64,000 nucleotides of DNA from Bryobacterales bacterium (GCA_016789905.1 JAEUQC010000065.1:58526-122525); one strand, 5' to 3'. Shown: positions 24,545 through 35,973, counted from the first letter of the stretch. A program made the numbers and translations. Notes: generated from the sequence alone by a model not told the origin.

Positions 24545-25594
24545 CTACGGCAGGATTGCCAGCGTCCGCTTCGGAGTTTCCCCTTCCACCTCTTCTTTCT
24601 CGAAACCCTCCAGCACTTCCAACCCGCCCGTAACCCGTCCAAACGCGGTGTACTTCCCATCCAGGTGCGGCGATGGCCCCAGCATCAAAAAGAAGGAAGT
24701 GGTGGCCGAATCTGGATCGTCGCCCCGTGCCATGCTCACGATGCCGCGGACATGTTTCACATCCTCGCGAAACTCCCCCCGCAGCGGCCGCACCCACCGG
24801 TCGGAATTGTGCGGCGCCCGGTTCGGCCGCGTGTGACCCATGCCGCCCTGCACCACGAAGTCCTTCACAATCCGGTGAAAAACCGTTCCCTGATACCATC
24901 CCGTTTCGTGGAGTCTCAGAAACGCCCGCACATGGTTCGGCGCCCAATCCGGCTCCAGTGTGATTTCTATCGGCCCCAGCGTCGTATTCATCTTCACCGT
25001 GCGGCGCAATTGGTCCATCGTGGCATCGGAAAACGGCTCCTTCTTCTTCGGCTCAATGATGACCTTCAAGATACGCACTGGCGTGTTCGTGAATCCGTTT
25101 TCGCCCGCCGGCGCCTGCGAGATGCGATCAATCACATCCAGCCCTTCGTTCACCATGCCGAAGGCGGAAAACTGCCCGTCCAGCGGCGGTTGCGCGGATA
25201 CGCAGACAAAGAACTGCGCCCCGTCGGAATTCGGTTTTGTTGGAATCCGCACGGTGGAAACCACGCCGCGCTCGTGCTTCATATCGGAATAGGCGCCGGG
25301 CAGAAGATTGAGCCCGCCGGTGCCCCATAGGTTCCGGGGCGTCTTGGGATTCTTCAGCAACGGGTCGCCGCCTTGGATGATTCCGTTGGCGACCACGCGG
25401 TGGAACGCGCTGCCATCGTAATATCCCTTTCGCGCCCGCGCAATAAACTCTTCCACATGGCGCGGCGCTTTGTCCGGCGCGAAAGCGAACCGGAATTCGC
25501 CAAGTTCCGTGGTGACAACGGCTTCCAGGTCAGCCGCCGCTTGGGCCATGGCCATTGGCAGCAGGAGAATTGGTAGGAACAGCGGGGAGCGCAT
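24545..25594 (-). CDS. Exported protein with two cyclophilin-type peptidyl-prolyl isomerase domains
   Basis: 349 residues. Signal [19 protein letters not shown]. Two cyclophilin domains follow in tandem. The first (about 25-175) has [18 protein letters not shown] and [24 protein letters not shown]. The second (about 190-345) has [19 protein letters not shown] and [24 protein letters not shown]. Both keep the FHR segment with the catalytic Arg; the first keeps the AQFF loop, the second has TSFF. Bacterial cyclophilins usually have one domain, so the duplication within one periplasmic chain is unusual. Divergent from the sensor kinase gene by 75 bases. Confidence 0.9.
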   Translation of the reverse strand: MRSPLFLPILLLPMAMAQAAADLEAVVTTELGEFRFAFAPDKAPRHVEEFIARARKGYYDGSAFHRVVANGIIQGGDPLLKNPKTPRNLWGTGGLNLLPGAYSDMKHERGVVSTVRIPTKPNSDGAQFFVCVSAQPPLDGQFSAFGMVNEGLDVIDRISQAPAGENGFTNTPVRILKVIIEPKKKEPFSDATMDQLRRTVKMNTTLGPIEITLEPDWAPNHVRAFLRLHETGWYQGTVFHRIVKDFVVQGGMGHTRPNRAPHNSDRWVRPLRGEFREDVKHVRGIVSMARGDDPDSATTSFFLMLGPSPHLDGKYTAFGRVTGGLEVLEGFEKEEVEGETPKRTLAILP

Positions 25595-25669
25595 CGGCTT
25601 TATGTTACCCCGGGATTGGGGACACTATCACTTTCCCGTTTTCTACCGATAAGCGGAAAAGGAAGTCGA

Positions 25670-28600
25670 ATGAGTGGAGCACCGTTGAAAGCAGTTGAGG
25701 GGGAAGGCCAAACGAAGTGGCGAACCGGCGAAGTGCTGACGATCCTGCTCAGCTTCGCCGTGCTGCTGATTGCCGGATTGTGTGAACGCAACGCCGTCGC
25801 CGCCATGGCGGCTCCGCCGGAAGTCAGGATGACGGCGGCGCGATGGTTCTGGATTGGAGTCGTGTCCCTTCTTTGCGCGGCCGTCGCCGCCGCCCGCGGG
25901 TTTGTCCGCCAACGGCGCGCATGGGCCCAAGCGGAGAACAAAAGGCGGAGAGAGGCGGAGTTTTTCCGCCACGTGCTTGACCAGTTGGAAGAAGGAGTCG
26001 CCGCCTGTTCGGATTCGGGTTTGGAGGTATTCTCGAATCGGGCATACCGGAGGCAGACGGAGTATCTCGATGGGTGGAACCTTGGCAATCAACCCGGCGG
26101 AAAGGCGGACTTGATCGGCCGTCTGCTCACAACGGAACCCGTCGTCGAGGAGTACCCGGCGCACTGCGCCGCCGCAGGACGGGAAATCGTCATCGCCGGC
26201 CGTGCCATTCACGATGCCGGCCAGCGCCGGATCGGCGCGGTGATCGTCCTGCGCGATGTCACCGCGTACCGGAACGCCGAGCGCCGCTGCCAGCGAAATG
26301 AGACGCTGAACCGGCAGGTGGTGGAGGCAATGGCGGAAGCGGTGATTCTAAGGAACCGCGATGGCGAAGTTACGGCCCACAACGAAAACGCCGCACGGCT
26401 TCTCGGCCATCCAGGGGAAAACCTGATTGGTCGCAAGAGCCTTCCTCCGGGTTGGAGCATATTTCGAGAGGATGGCCGTCCCTTCCTCCCGGAGGAGTAC
26501 CCCTCCCTGGAGACATTGCGCACGGGGAAACCTCAACTCGGCGTCAAAACGCGCATTGTCGCGCCGTCCGGCGAAAGCTGGTGGTTAGCCATGAACTCCG
26601 TGCCGATTCTGGAAACCTCGGACGCTTTGCCCTCCGGTGTGGTCACCACGTTCACCGATATCAGCAAGGAGAAGCGCGCCGCCGAAGAACTCGAAACCCG
26701 CCAAAACGAACTCCGGGAGGCACAGCGATTGGCCAAAGTCGGCAGTTGGACTTGGCGGATCGACGGAGACAAAGTAGCCTGGTCCGACGAATTGTTCCGT
26801 ATCGCGGGCCGGAATCCGCGGGAGCCCGCGCCCGCGTTCGCCGTTCACAACGAGGTGTTCACGCCTGAAAGCATGGCCAGGCTAACCGCCGCCGTGAACC
26901 GGGCGCTCCGTACCGGAGAGCCCTATGAGCTCGAACTCGAACTGATGCGGGACGAGGAAACCCGGATATGGACCGTGGCCCGGGGAGAGGCCGAACGCGA
27001 CGAAGCCGGGCGAATCATTGGCCTGCGCGGCACGCTGCAGGACGTCTCCGCTTGGCGCCACGTGGAATCCGCGCTCCGGGAGGCGAAAGAAGCCGCCGAA
27101 GCCGCCACCAGATCGAAAAGCGAGTTCCTGGCCAATATGAGCCATGAAATCCGCACGCCCATGAACGGCATCATTGGCATGACCTCCATTCTGCTCCAGT
27201 CGCCGGTCTCCGGCGAACAGCGAGACTGCTTGGAAACCGTCCGCGCGTCCAGCGAGGCGCTGCTGGCCATCCTGAATGATATCCTCGATTTTTCCAAGAT
27301 CGAAGCCGGAAAGCTGGAGGTCGAGCGCGTTCCGTTCGATCTGGAACGAATGGTTGAGGAAGCAATCGACGTCGTCGCTGAATCGGCCAGCCAAAAGGGT
27401 TTGGAACTGCAGTTCTACGTCAGTGGAGAGCTTCCCCCCGCCGTGATCGGCGACCCTCTCCGCCTCCGTCAGATTCTGCTCAATCTGCTCTCGAATGCGA
27501 TCAAGTTCACCGACCGCGGCTCTGTCACCGTTCTCGTGGAGCCCGCGGCGGAAGAATTCCCCGATGGCATCGGGATCCGCTTCGCCGTCAGCGATACCGG
27601 CCCCGGAATCAGCCCAGAGCAGCAGCGAAAACTCTTCCGCACCTTCACGCAGGGTGACGCCTCAACAACGCGGAAGCACGGCGGCACCGGCCTCGGACTC
27701 AGTATCTCCCGTCGCCTCGCCGAACTCATGGGGGGCGCCGTCGGCGTGCAAAGCCTGCCCGGAGAGGGCAGTACATTCTGGTTCACCGCGAAGGTGGGCG
27801 CCATGCCCATGCCGCTCCCGCTCCCCCTTTCCGACGCCTCGCTCCGGGGCCGGCGTCTGCTCGTCGTGGGAAACCAGCCGATGGGGCTGCTGCTGGTGCG
27901 CCAGCAGATCGAGTCTCTCGGCATGACCATGGTCACCGCGCGTAACGAAGCCGAGGCCTGCGCCGCCGTCGAGCGCGAAGTGCCGGAGCAGGAGCAGTTC
28001 GCGGCCGCGCTGGTCGATGCCGATCTTTCCGGCGCCGACGCAATCGACCTCTCACGGCGGATGCGGGCCAGAAGCACTGCCGACCTCCTTCCCGTCGTCT
28101 TTATGGCGGCGGTTCGAGATCAGACGCTAATGACCGAAGCGGCGGGCATGGGCAGTACCGCGTTCATCGTCAAGCCGCTTCGAAAAGCCAGCCTCACGCG
28201 CGCACTCTGCCGCCTCATCCGCCGAACCGAAGGCGCCGAACTCGAAGCGCCTACCGTCCTGCAGTCCATTCCCGCGAAGGTCTTGTTGGCGGAGGACAAC
28301 GCCACCAACCAGAAAGTCGCGTTGATGATGCTGTCTCGCCTGGGCTGCACCACGGATGCGGTTGGCAATGGGCAGGACGTCCTCGACCTTATCCGCGAGA
28401 AACGCTATGACGTGATCCTAATGGACTGCCAGATGCCCGTTCTGGATGGCTGGGCCACCGCTTCGGCCATCCGCGCTTTCGAGGACGGTAACTCGCGCGT
28501 GCCTATCATCGCCCTCACCGCCAACTCCCTCTCCGGCGACAAAGAACTCTGCCTCCAGGCCGGCATGGACGACTACCTGCCGAAACCGATCAGTCTCCTG

Positions 28601-28684
28601 GAACTCCACGCCAGGCTTTCAAAATGGGTTTCTCCCCCGCCCGCGCTACCCTCCGGAAACCCAGCGGCCCAAAGCGTCGCGTAA
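25670..28684 (+). CDS. Membrane hybrid sensor histidine kinase with two receiver domains
   Basis: 1004 residues from the ATG at 25670 (AAAAGGAAGT upstream). Two membrane helices lie at about 18-38 and 56-78 with a short loop between, so sensing is likely in or near the membrane. Three PAS domains span about 100-470. HisKA carries H492 in [11 protein letters not shown]; the HATPase has [16 protein letters not shown] and HGGTGLGLS. The first receiver has ALVDADLSG and VKPL but VVGNQ in place of the acidic pair, so it is probably not phosphorylated normally. The second is complete, with LAEDN, D919 in [10 protein letters not shown] and LPKP. No HPt domain is present. The last 39 bases overlap the convergent kinase gene. 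Confidence 0.93.
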   Translation: MSGAPLKAVEGEGQTKWRTGEVLTILLSFAVLLIAGLCERNAVAAMAAPPEVRMTAARWFWIGVVSLLCAAVAAARGFVRQRRAWAQAENKRRREAEFFRHVLDQLEEGVAACSDSGLEVFSNRAYRRQTEYLDGWNLGNQPGGKADLIGRLLTTEPVVEEYPAHCAAAGREIVIAGRAIHDAGQRRIGAVIVLRDVTAYRNAERRCQRNETLNRQVVEAMAEAVILRNRDGEVTAHNENAARLLGHPGENLIGRKSLPPGWSIFREDGRPFLPEEYPSLETLRTGKPQLGVKTRIVAPSGESWWLAMNSVPILETSDALPSGVVTTFTDISKEKRAAEELETRQNELREAQRLAKVGSWTWRIDGDKVAWSDELFRIAGRNPREPAPAFAVHNEVFTPESMARLTAAVNRALRTGEPYELELELMRDEETRIWTVARGEAERDEAGRIIGLRGTLQDVSAWRHVESALREAKEAAEAATRSKSEFLANMSHEIRTPMNGIIGMTSILLQSPVSGEQRDCLETVRASSEALLAILNDILDFSKIEAGKLEVERVPFDLERMVEEAIDVVAESASQKGLELQFYVSGELPPAVIGDPLRLRQILLNLLSNAIKFTDRGSVTVLVEPAAEEFPDGIGIRFAVSDTGPGISPEQQRKLFRTFTQGDASTTRKHGGTGLGLSISRRLAELMGGAVGVQSLPGEGSTFWFTAKVGAMPMPLPLPLSDASLRGRRLLVVGNQPMGLLLVRQQIESLGMTMVTARNEAEACAAVEREVPEQEQFAAALVDADLSGADAIDLSRRMRARSTADLLPVVFMAAVRDQTLMTEAAGMGSTAFIVKPLRKASLTRALCRLIRRTEGAELEAPTVLQSIPAKVLLAEDNATNQKVALMMLSRLGCTTDAVGNGQDVLDLIREKRYDVILMDCQMPVLDGWATASAIRAFEDGNSRVPIIALTANSLSGDKELCLQAGMDDYLPKPISLLELHARLSKWVSPPPALPSGNPAAQSVA

Positions 28685-30982
28685 CGCCCGGAAATCCGCC
28701 GGTTTCGCCAGGTAATCATCCATCCCCGCGGCAAGGCATCGCTCCCGGTCCGCCTCCGACGCCAACGCCGTCAGCCCAATCACTGGCACCCGGCAGCCGG
28801 CGGGTTCGCGCCGCCGTAACTCCTCGGTCGCCTCAAACCCATCCATTACGGGCATCATCGCGTCCATGAACACCGCATCGTAGGAACTCGCCAGCGCTTT
28901 CGAAAGTCCCTCCACGCCGTTGCTCGCCACATCCACCTCGCATTGCAACCGCCGCAGAAAACCCGCCGCCACTCGCTGGTTCACCGGATTGTCCTCCACC
29001 ACTAACACCCGTCGCCCGGAGAATGAGCCCGTTTCCTCCGGCACCGCTCGCCGAGCTTCTTCCACCAATGGCGCGCCGGTGCCGGGCAGCCGTAGTGTGA
29101 ATCGCGAACCGTCGCCAAGAACACTCTCTCCGATAAGGTCGCCACCCATCAGTCTCGCCAACCTTCGGGAGATCGCCAATCCCAGCCCGGTCCCCCCCAA
29201 ACTGGCGCTCGTTTGCGCTGAGATATGCGAAAAGGTCTCAAATACTGAGTCCAGGCTTTCCGCCGGTATCCCGATGCCGGTGTCCTCCACCTGGAATTGA
29301 AGTGCGCCTCCGTTCCAGGACACCTGCACGCGAATGTGCCCATGCAAGGTGAACTTCATCGCATTGTCGAGAAGGTTGACAAGTATCTGCCGTACCCGGG
29401 CCGCATCGGCGACGTGACGCTCTGGAACGTCTTCCGCAATCGAATCCGTCAGTTCGATTCCCTTTGACGCCGCCTTCTCTCGGTACAACCCAACCACGTC
29501 CACCACCAACTGCCCCGGCGAATAGGCGCCCGGCCGAAGCGTCAGCCGCTGCTGGTCAAGCCGTGTCAGATCGAGCACCTCCTCAAGCAGTCCAAGCAAC
29601 GACACGGCCGCCGATCGCGCCATCGCTATCGCTTCTCGCTGTGCCGGACGCAACGGTTCCTCATCGAGCAATTCCAACATCCCCAGCACACCATTCATCG
29701 GCGATCGAATCTCGTGACTGATCTGGGCCAGGAATCGCAGCTTAGCGTCCATGGCCGCTGCCGCCCGCGCGTTGGCGGCCGTAAGCTCATCGCGCACACG
29801 GCGCTGCTCCGTGATATCTTCCACGAGCGCCAGCCCCAACGCTGGCCCGCCGTCCCGAACGGGCAGCGTGGCCGCCGTCACCGACGCCCAGAGGATTCTT
29901 CCGTCCTTTCGGATATACCGTTTCTCCACCCGGAAATGCGCGTCCTCCGAATGGAACAGTTCTTCCAGCAACTGCTGGCAGCTTTGACGGTCCTCCGGGT
30001 GTGTCAGTGCAACAATGGACCGCCCCTCGATTTCCTCATCGGTTAGCCCCAGCATCCGGCGGTAGGCGCCATTGGCGTCCTGAATTCTGTACGACCGGTC
30101 AACCACCAGTACTCCCAACGGCGATTCCTCGAACACCATCCGAAATCGTTCTTCACTCGCCCGCAGCGCCGCCCCGATCTCCGCCACCTCCCCTATGTCG
30201 GTCAACGCCCCCACCCCGCGCAGCAGCCGCCCCTTCCCGTCCCGGACAAACGAGCCCCGGTCCAAAATCAGGACATACTTGTTCGTTGCCTGGCTCAGCA
30301 AGCGGTACTCTTGCCGGTAAGTAGATCCCTGCCCCGAAGCATCTTCCAGTGGAATCTCCGCCGTGACGACCCGTCCCCTGTCTTCCGGATGGATGCGCGA
30401 AAGCCAGGTCTGGCGAGCGGATTGTCCGGGCGGGCCCTCCCCCACCAAGGCGTTATAGGCCGCGTTTCCCCACAGCACGCCCGATTCCACATCCCAATCC
30501 CACACCGCGTCCGAAGTACTGCGGGCCAGCAGCGCAAAACGCTCCTGCGTCGCCGCCAGCGCCTCGCGCGCCTCCAACTCCTTGGATATATCCTCGCTGA
30601 CGCCGATAATCCCTGATACGGTTCCATCGGCGCCATACAACGGAGAGAGCCGGACACGCGCCGGAATGAAACGCCCATCGCGATGCGACACCGGGAACTC
30701 ACCTTCCCACGTATTACCGGCCCACACCGCATCCATAATTTCTTCGGCGCCGCGAGCGTCCTGGTCGCGAACGGTCACCTCGCTAATCGGCCGTCCTATC
30801 GCCTCCGCCTGCGAATAGCCATACAGACGGGTCGCCGGCAAGTTCCAAAACACGATCCTCTCGTGGCGATCCACCGCAATAACGGAGTGCTGCACAGCGT
30901 CCAGTAACTGCCGCAAAAACGGTGCCTCGTTTTCGTCGGTTGGCAGCGCGGCTCCATTCAAACGCGTCCCGCTGTGGTCCAT
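28646..30982 (-). CDS. Soluble PAS-rich hybrid histidine kinase
   Basis: 778 residues without membrane segments. Three PAS domains: [18 protein letters not shown], the second around [11 protein letters not shown], the third around [17 protein letters not shown], with PAC tails such as [11 protein letters not shown]. HisKA has H423 in [12 protein letters not shown]. HATPase marks are [16 protein letters not shown] and [11 protein letters not shown]. One complete receiver has VVEDNPVN, D707 in [11 protein letters not shown] and LAKP. It is a phosphorelay component whose output is not encoded nearby. It converges on the larger membrane kinase and shares 39 bases of sequence with it at their 3' ends. 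Both proteins end in a receiver followed by a WVS tail. Confidence 0.93.
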   Translation of the reverse strand: MDHSGTRLNGAALPTDENEAPFLRQLLDAVQHSVIAVDRHERIVFWNLPATRLYGYSQAEAIGRPISEVTVRDQDARGAEEIMDAVWAGNTWEGEFPVSHRDGRFIPARVRLSPLYGADGTVSGIIGVSEDISKELEAREALAATQERFALLARSTSDAVWDWDVESGVLWGNAAYNALVGEGPPGQSARQTWLSRIHPEDRGRVVTAEIPLEDASGQGSTYRQEYRLLSQATNKYVLILDRGSFVRDGKGRLLRGVGALTDIGEVAEIGAALRASEERFRMVFEESPLGVLVVDRSYRIQDANGAYRRMLGLTDEEIEGRSIVALTHPEDRQSCQQLLEELFHSEDAHFRVEKRYIRKDGRILWASVTAATLPVRDGGPALGLALVEDITEQRRVRDELTAANARAAAAMDAKLRFLAQISHEIRSPMNGVLGMLELLDEEPLRPAQREAIAMARSAAVSLLGLLEEVLDLTRLDQQRLTLRPGAYSPGQLVVDVVGLYREKAASKGIELTDSIAEDVPERHVADAARVRQILVNLLDNAMKFTLHGHIRVQVSWNGGALQFQVEDTGIGIPAESLDSVFETFSHISAQTSASLGGTGLGLAISRRLARLMGGDLIGESVLGDGSRFTLRLPGTGAPLVEEARRAVPEETGSFSGRRVLVVEDNPVNQRVAAGFLRRLQCEVDVASNGVEGLSKALASSYDAVFMDAMMPVMDGFEATEELRRREPAGCRVPVIGLTALASEADRERCLAAGMDDYLAKPADFRALRDALGRWVSGG

Positions 30983-31094
30983 ACTTGTGGTCTTTCCGGT
31001 TGGCCTCAGTGTATCGCTTTTTGAGGAATCAGTGGTGCAACGGACCTATTTCACTGTATGCTTGTTCCCGAACTGGAAACGAAGGAGATCGATC

Positions 31095-31925
31095 ATGAAA
31101 TTTGTCATTGCAGGTTTGTTACTCGCCCTTCTAGCCGAAGGGCAGACGCCACGCATTTTTAATACTGTCAAGACCAAACTCGCCCAAGGAAAACAGGTCG
31201 TCGGCGGCACCGTGTCCTCGTCCGATCCCGATATCTACTGCGCCATGGCCGGCGGTGGTTTCGATTTCACTTGGATCGAAATGCAGCACTCCCCGCTCAC
31301 CTACTCCGAAGTCGCCCGCATGATCTACGCCTGCCGCGGCGCCGCCGCCATCCCGTTCATCCGCGTCCCCGACGCCAATGAAGGCGACATTCAGAAAGCG
31401 ACTGATGTCGGCGCCCTCGGCATTATCATCCCCATGGTCGAGTCCCTGGAAAAGGTACACAACGCCATCAAGTTTGCAAAATACCCTCCGCTCGGCAAGC
31501 GCAGCCAAGGCGGCGGCCAGTACGGCGCGCTCTGGGGCTCCGATTACCGCCAGCAGGCCAACACCAACATCATGATCGTCGCCATGATCGAATCCCCCGC
31601 GGGCGTCGAAATCGCCGACAAGATCGCCGCCATTCCCGGTGTTGACGTTGTCTTCGTCGCCAGCACCGATCTCGGCAGCTTCTCCGGCCTCAAACAAGGC
31701 GACCCCAAATATGAGGCCCTCGTCACAAAAATCAAGGACGCCGTACTGTCCCATGGCAAGATTCTTGCTGGACCGCTGGCTTGGAAAGAGCGTCCGGGCT
31801 ACCACTTCTTCCAGGGTCCGGGCGAGACTTCCCTTCTCCGCTCCGGCGCCAAAGCAGCGCTTAGCGGCGCCAATGAAGGCGCGCCGAAGGGCGTCGCCGT
31901 CATCGAAGGCACCGAAAAGAAGTAG
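31095..31925 (+). CDS. Exported HpcH/HpaI-family aldolase-like protein
   Basis: 276 residues from the ATG at 31095, with GAAGGAG eight bases upstream. The family (2-oxo acid aldolases such as HpaI and GarL) cleaves 4-hydroxy-2-oxo acids with a divalent metal. Present are FTWIEMQHSP with the catalytic His, FIRVPD with the carbonyl-binding Arg, MIESPAGV with a metal Glu, and FVASTDLGSF with a metal Asp. These enzymes are normally cytosolic, but here the protein begins MKFVIAGLLLALLAEGQ, a good Sec signal. The stop is one base from the end of the convergent FAD oxidoreductase gene. Confidence 0.85.
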   Translation: MKFVIAGLLLALLAEGQTPRIFNTVKTKLAQGKQVVGGTVSSSDPDIYCAMAGGGFDFTWIEMQHSPLTYSEVARMIYACRGAAAIPFIRVPDANEGDIQKATDVGALGIIIPMVESLEKVHNAIKFAKYPPLGKRSQGGGQYGALWGSDYRQQANTNIMIVAMIESPAGVEIADKIAAIPGVDVVFVASTDLGSFSGLKQGDPKYEALVTKIKDAVLSHGKILAGPLAWKERPGYHFFQGPGETSLLRSGAKAALSGANEGAPKGVAVIEGTEKK

Positions 31926-31926
31926 C

Positions 31927-33870
31927 TCACTTCATCAGTTGCGTGAAGAACTCGGCCCGGGAAACCGGGCCGCTTCTTTTGGGATTCGCCGGAGCGAACC
32001 CGGCCATTCGGACATCCGTCCAATAGAGCGGCAGGTCGCCGTGGAACCAGTTCCGGTGGTCCACCGCCATCCAGTTTTTCTCCACAACCGCCTTCTCCGC
32101 CGCTCCCGCCAGGCCAAACTTGCCGGCCAGCGCCCGCGCCGCTTCCGCTCGTGTGATGGGTGACTCGGGCGACGCGTGCAGGTCGTCGAACCTCGCCGGA
32201 AACCAGCCCTTCATCGCCGCCTCCTGAATCGCCGCGAACGCCGCGTGGGACTCAGGCAGATCGTCAAACCAAAACAACTGGATACCCGCTTTCGCCAATT
32301 CCCGCTGGACGGCCTCCGTGCTCGCCTCGCCCTTCAGCCGCAAACTGGCAACCATTGCCGCGGCCTCGCCGATGTTCCATTCAATCGGATGCAACCGGTA
32401 GGCGCCATTCGTTAAATGCGTCACGCCCAGGTTCTTGGATGCCGCCAGGAAATTCGTCAGATCCTTCGGCAATAGAGCCGACATGGGAATCTGAAACGGT
32501 TTCGGCATCATCATGCGGCCCTTCTCGTTCGCTCCGCATGGGTGGATATCCACCATGTAGAACCCCGTGCCCACCGAATCGGCGAAATGCGTCGCACGCG
32601 CTCTTGGGCTCGTCTCAAATACGATGTCCTGTTCCCGCACCATCCCTTGCGCCCGCAACCGCCGCGATTCGCGTATGTAGGGCAGTTGCGACAGCCCATC
32701 CGCGCTCCCCATCTGGTCCTCTCGCAGCTTCAGCCCGGGCGTCATCTTGTCGTGCTGCAGCCAGTACAGGAACGCCATCGACACCTTCTTCGCGTTCTGC
32801 AGTACCCGCGCCGTCTCAAGCGGCGTTCGGTCCAGCACCGATTCGTCGTGGTAGTCCTGCCGCGGCCAGTTCATCAACGCTTGGTCCGTGTGCGCGCCGG
32901 GGTACGCCGAACCCTGGAAAACCCGGCGCCACGGGAAAAACGGCCCCGGCGACATGTTATTCGGGATCGGCGGATCCTCGCCAAACATGCGATACGCAAA
33001 CGCCCCTCGCCACCCGTACTCGGTCGAATAGTTGAACGCGAATCCGAATGGCTGATGGTCCCGTATCTTCTCGAAATCTCCCGGCTTGGCAATGGTGTGC
33101 GTCTCGCCCGGCCGGTGCTCAATAATGAACGGGTACGTGAAACTCTGCACGCACGCCGGGTTCGCCGCTTCTGCCGCATGCGGTTCCTGCGTTTCCGCCT
33201 TCGGCTCGGAGCCCACCGTGTACGGCGTTTTCGCCAGTGGCAGCAGGTCGCCCATTTCGGTCGCGTCCAGCACATACTTCGCCGTTATTTTCAGCGCCTG
33301 CTGCTTGTCAATCTGCCACAGCAGCGCCGAAGTGATCACGCTCCCTTCGCGTTCCAGATCCAGCACCCGCGTCCGCCGGAATAGCTGTATGTTCTTCCGC
33401 GCCCGCAGCATCTCCTCCAAAACCTGTACACCAATTTTCGGCTCAAAACACAAACTGGAAACATAACATCCGCCGGGGTTGAAGTTATCGGTTGGCTTAA
33501 ATGGTCTGTAAGTTCGCTTATAGTGGTCGCGGATACCGCGGCGAAACTCGTTGTAGAGCCGCGGGCCGCCGGTCATCTCAATAAATTTGTTCTCATCGAG
33601 CGCGGAAACGCCCGCCGCCGTCGCCTGCCCGCCAATCCACGTCGCCTCCTCGGTTAAACAAACCTGGTGCCCACGCTCGGCCGCCCGCAGCGCCGCCCCC
33701 AGCCCGCCCATTCCCGCGCCCGCTATCAAAATCTCGCAGGTATGCTTTGGCGGCGCCGCTGGAATCCTCGCCGTCCGCACAAAGCTCTCCGGCGCCCCGG
33801 TCGCACGAACCGCCTCAATATCAACAAACGTGTACGTATCCAAAAACGCGGCGAGCAGCAATGGCAGCAT
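31927..33870 (-). CDS. FAD-dependent oxidoreductase (PF12831 type), probably exported
   Basis: 647 residues. A short hydrophobic start (MLPLLLAAFLDTYTF) may be a signal. The FAD motif is CEILIAGAGMGGLGAALRAAERG, followed by EEATWIGGQATAAGVSALDE, and KYVLDATEMGDLLPLA later. This is the FAD-dependent group often placed with xanthan-lyase or glycoside-processing genes in soil bacteria; the substrate is unknown. The C-terminal 120 residues form an added domain with EAARALAGKFGL that resembles an S-layer-homology-like repeat. Last gene of the purC-cvpA-HAD run; it starts five bases after the HAD stop. Confidence 0.85.
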   Translation of the reverse strand: MLPLLLAAFLDTYTFVDIEAVRATGAPESFVRTARIPAAPPKHTCEILIAGAGMGGLGAALRAAERGHQVCLTEEATWIGGQATAAGVSALDENKFIEMTGGPRLYNEFRRGIRDHYKRTYRPFKPTDNFNPGGCYVSSLCFEPKIGVQVLEEMLRARKNIQLFRRTRVLDLEREGSVITSALLWQIDKQQALKITAKYVLDATEMGDLLPLAKTPYTVGSEPKAETQEPHAAEAANPACVQSFTYPFIIEHRPGETHTIAKPGDFEKIRDHQPFGFAFNYSTEYGWRGAFAYRMFGEDPPIPNNMSPGPFFPWRRVFQGSAYPGAHTDQALMNWPRQDYHDESVLDRTPLETARVLQNAKKVSMAFLYWLQHDKMTPGLKLREDQMGSADGLSQLPYIRESRRLRAQGMVREQDIVFETSPRARATHFADSVGTGFYMVDIHPCGANEKGRMMMPKPFQIPMSALLPKDLTNFLAASKNLGVTHLTNGAYRLHPIEWNIGEAAAMVASLRLKGEASTEAVQRELAKAGIQLFWFDDLPESHAAFAAIQEAAMKGWFPARFDDLHASPESPITRAEAARALAGKFGLAGAAEKAVVEKNWMAVDHRNWFHGDLPLYWTDVRMAGFAPANPKRSGPVSRAEFFTQLMK

Positions 33871-33875
33871 GGCGT

Positions 33876-34532
33876 CTATCTCGTCTCCATCAGAATCCGT
33901 TCGTGCAACTGACGCATATGATCAATCGTAAAGTCCGGCGGCTCGGCCACGAATGTCTCCGGCTGAAAGCCCCATGTCACCCCGCACGCGCGAACCGACG
34001 CGTTGCGCGCCGTCCGGATATCCACCGAACTGTCGCCCACCATAATCGTCCGCTGCTTCGGCAGCCCCGTTTCGCTCAGCAGCGCGTGAATCCCCACCGG
34101 GTCCGGCTTCTTCTTCGGTTCAAAGCTATTGCCGCCATAGATACGCACAAAATGTTTACCCAGCCCCAGCCGCTCCATCATCCGTTCGCTGAATCGCACC
34201 GGCTTGTTCGTCAAAACCGCCAGCGTATGCCCGCGCTCCCGCAGCGCGTCCAGCGCCTCGTGAACGCCGTCATATAGAACGGTCTTATCCAGCATGTGTT
34301 CGCCATAGTACTGAATGAAAAACGCATGCGCCTTTTGGACATCCGCCACTGGTGCGGATTCCCCAAGCGCGCTTTGTATCAGCGCCATCGCCCCCCGCCC
34401 AACATAACGCGCCACCACCGGGCCCGGCAAAGGCGCCATGTTCATGAACCCGCGCGTCGCGTTTACGGAGTCAATCAGGTCCTGTTTGGAATCGACGAGC
34501 GTCCCGTCAAGGTCAAAAATGAGTAGATACAT
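33876..34532 (-). CDS. HAD-family phosphatase, phosphoglycolate phosphatase-like
   Basis: 218 residues. Motif I is IFDLDGTLVDS (nucleophile Asp and acid/base Asp), motif II LAVLTNKP, motif III the Lys in FEPKKKPDP, and motif IV VGDSSVDIRTARNA. Length and the C1-type cap match Gph, which removes phosphate from 2-phosphoglycolate formed in DNA repair; other sugar phosphates are possible. Two bases separate it from the CvpA gene upstream. Confidence 0.88.
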   Translation of the reverse strand: MYLLIFDLDGTLVDSKQDLIDSVNATRGFMNMAPLPGPVVARYVGRGAMALIQSALGESAPVADVQKAHAFFIQYYGEHMLDKTVLYDGVHEALDALRERGHTLAVLTNKPVRFSERMMERLGLGKHFVRIYGGNSFEPKKKPDPVGIHALLSETGLPKQRTIMVGDSSVDIRTARNASVRACGVTWGFQPETFVAEPPDFTIDHMRQLHERILMETR

Positions 34533-34534
34533 GC

Positions 34535-35092
34535 TTATTGTTCAATCTTTTCAAGCCGGTCGCGAATCGGATCGACCCAGGCCTTTTTTGTTTTCTCGTA
34601 CGTCTGCCGGAACTGCTGCCGCATCTCCGGCGAAGTGGTCAAGGACAGCAACTGCGCCCCGTCCAAAACATACGGCGCCACCCGCGATTGCACAATCGCC
34701 CGCGGCGGGTCTCCCGGTAAAAACGCCGATATCATCAGCACAATCACCAGGCTGACCAACCCGCCCCGCAACAGCCCCAACAGCCCGCCCCCGGCCCGGT
34801 CCATCCAAGATAGGCCAATCCACTTGAACAAATGCGCCAGCAGCCGTCCCAGCAGCGCCCCGGCCGCCATCACCCCCACAAACACCAGCACGTAGCCCAC
34901 AAAATTGGCCACGCCCGTGGAACTCGTATACGGCAGCGCCCAGGCGCCCGCATCGGCATAAAACCACGACGCCAGCAGAAAGGCCAAAAATGTCGCCGCC
35001 AGTCCGATCCCTAGCCGGAAAAACCCCTTCATGAATCCCGCCACCGTTGACGCCAGCAGAATCCCGCCCAGCACCACATCCAGCCAGTTCAT
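34535..35092 (-). CDS. cvpA: CvpA-family membrane protein
   Basis: 185 residues from the ATG at 35092 ([24 protein letters not shown]). Four membrane helices are visible, with the family marks [10 protein letters not shown] and [16 protein letters not shown] in the third-fourth loop. CvpA supports envelope stability and was first linked to colicin V production; its placement next to purine genes is common. The start overlaps the purC stop (ATGA), so the pair is translationally coupled. Confidence 0.9.
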   Translation of the reverse strand: MNWLDVVLGGILLASTVAGFMKGFFRLGIGLAATFLAFLLASWFYADAGAWALPYTSSTGVANFVGYVLVFVGVMAAGALLGRLLAHLFKWIGLSWMDRAGGGLLGLLRGGLVSLVIVLMISAFLPGDPPRAIVQSRVAPYVLDGAQLLSLTTSPEMRQQFRQTYEKTKKAWVDPIRDRLEKIEQ

Positions 35093-35973
35093 AATGACTT
35101 GCCGGTTAGTACTTTGTACGCTTCCTTGTACTTGTTTCCTGTCCGCTCTATCACTTCGTCCGGAAGCACCGGCCCCGGGGGCTGCTTGTTCCATGCGATC
35201 GATTCCAAATAGTCGCGAACAAACTGTTTGTCATAACTCGGCTGCGCGCCCCCGGGCTGATACGAAGCCCGCGGCCAGAAGCGCGATGAATCGGGTGTCA
35301 ATACCTCATCGCCCAGCACCAGTTTGTTATCCACAAACCCGAATTCAAACTTCGTGTCGGCCAGGATGATGCCCCGCGTCTCTGCGTACGCCGCCGCTTT
35401 GCCGTAGATTTGCAGCGTAAGGTCGCGCAACTCCCCCGCCAGCTTCACGCCTACAGTCTTGGCCGCTTCTTCAAAAGCGATGTTCTCGTCATGCCCGGAT
35501 TGTGCCTTGGTCGCCGGAGTAAAGATTGGTGCCGGCAGCCGGTCACTCTCCCGCAAACCTGCCGGCAGCGGTATCCCGCAAATGGTGCCCTGCGCCTGGT
35601 ATTCTTTCCACCCCGATCCGGACAGGTAGCCTCGCGCCACGCACTCGATATCCACCATTCGCGCCCGCCGCACCAGCATCGACCGGCCTTCCAATTGCTC
35701 TCTGTACTCCCTTATACCCTCGGGGTACTCATCCACATTCGTCGAAATCAGGTGGTTCGGTATGTCCGCCAGAAACCGGAACCAGAACAGGCTGATCTGT
35801 GTCAGCACGCGGCCCTTGTCCGGTATCCCGCTTCCCAGAATCACGTCAAATGCCGAAATCCGGTCCGTGGCCACAATCAGCAGACGTTCCTCATCCACCG
35901 CATATACGTCCCGTACCTTTCCTCTACGAACTAGGGTCAAACCGGGCAGGTCGGATTCAAGCAGCAGTGCCAT
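35089..35973 (-). CDS. purC: Phosphoribosylaminoimidazole-succinocarboxamide synthase
   Basis: 294 residues. SAICAR synthase joins aspartate to CAIR using ATP in purine synthesis. Visible signatures: the opening [26 protein letters not shown] split over residues 19-45, [46 protein letters not shown] and [10 protein letters not shown]. Length matches the longer eukaryote-like bacterial type. It heads a minus-strand operon with cvpA, the HAD phosphatase and the FAD oxidoreductase. No purine riboswitch was seen in the 187-base leader. Confidence 0.96.
   Translation of the reverse strand: MALLLESDLPGLTLVRRGKVRDVYAVDEERLLIVATDRISAFDVILGSGIPDKGRVLTQISLFWFRFLADIPNHLISTNVDEYPEGIREYREQLEGRSMLVRRARMVDIECVARGYLSGSGWKEYQAQGTICGIPLPAGLRESDRLPAPIFTPATKAQSGHDENIAFEEAAKTVGVKLAGELRDLTLQIYGKAAAYAETRGIILADTKFEFGFVDNKLVLGDEVLTPDSSRFWPRASYQPGGAQPSYDKQFVRDYLESIAWNKQPPGPVLPDEVIERTGNKYKEAYKVLTGKSL

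Noticed and set aside
25616..25669. TTG start 18 codons upstream for the membrane kinase
   Set aside because: The ATG at 25670 has a good ribosome-binding site, and the added residues have no likely role.
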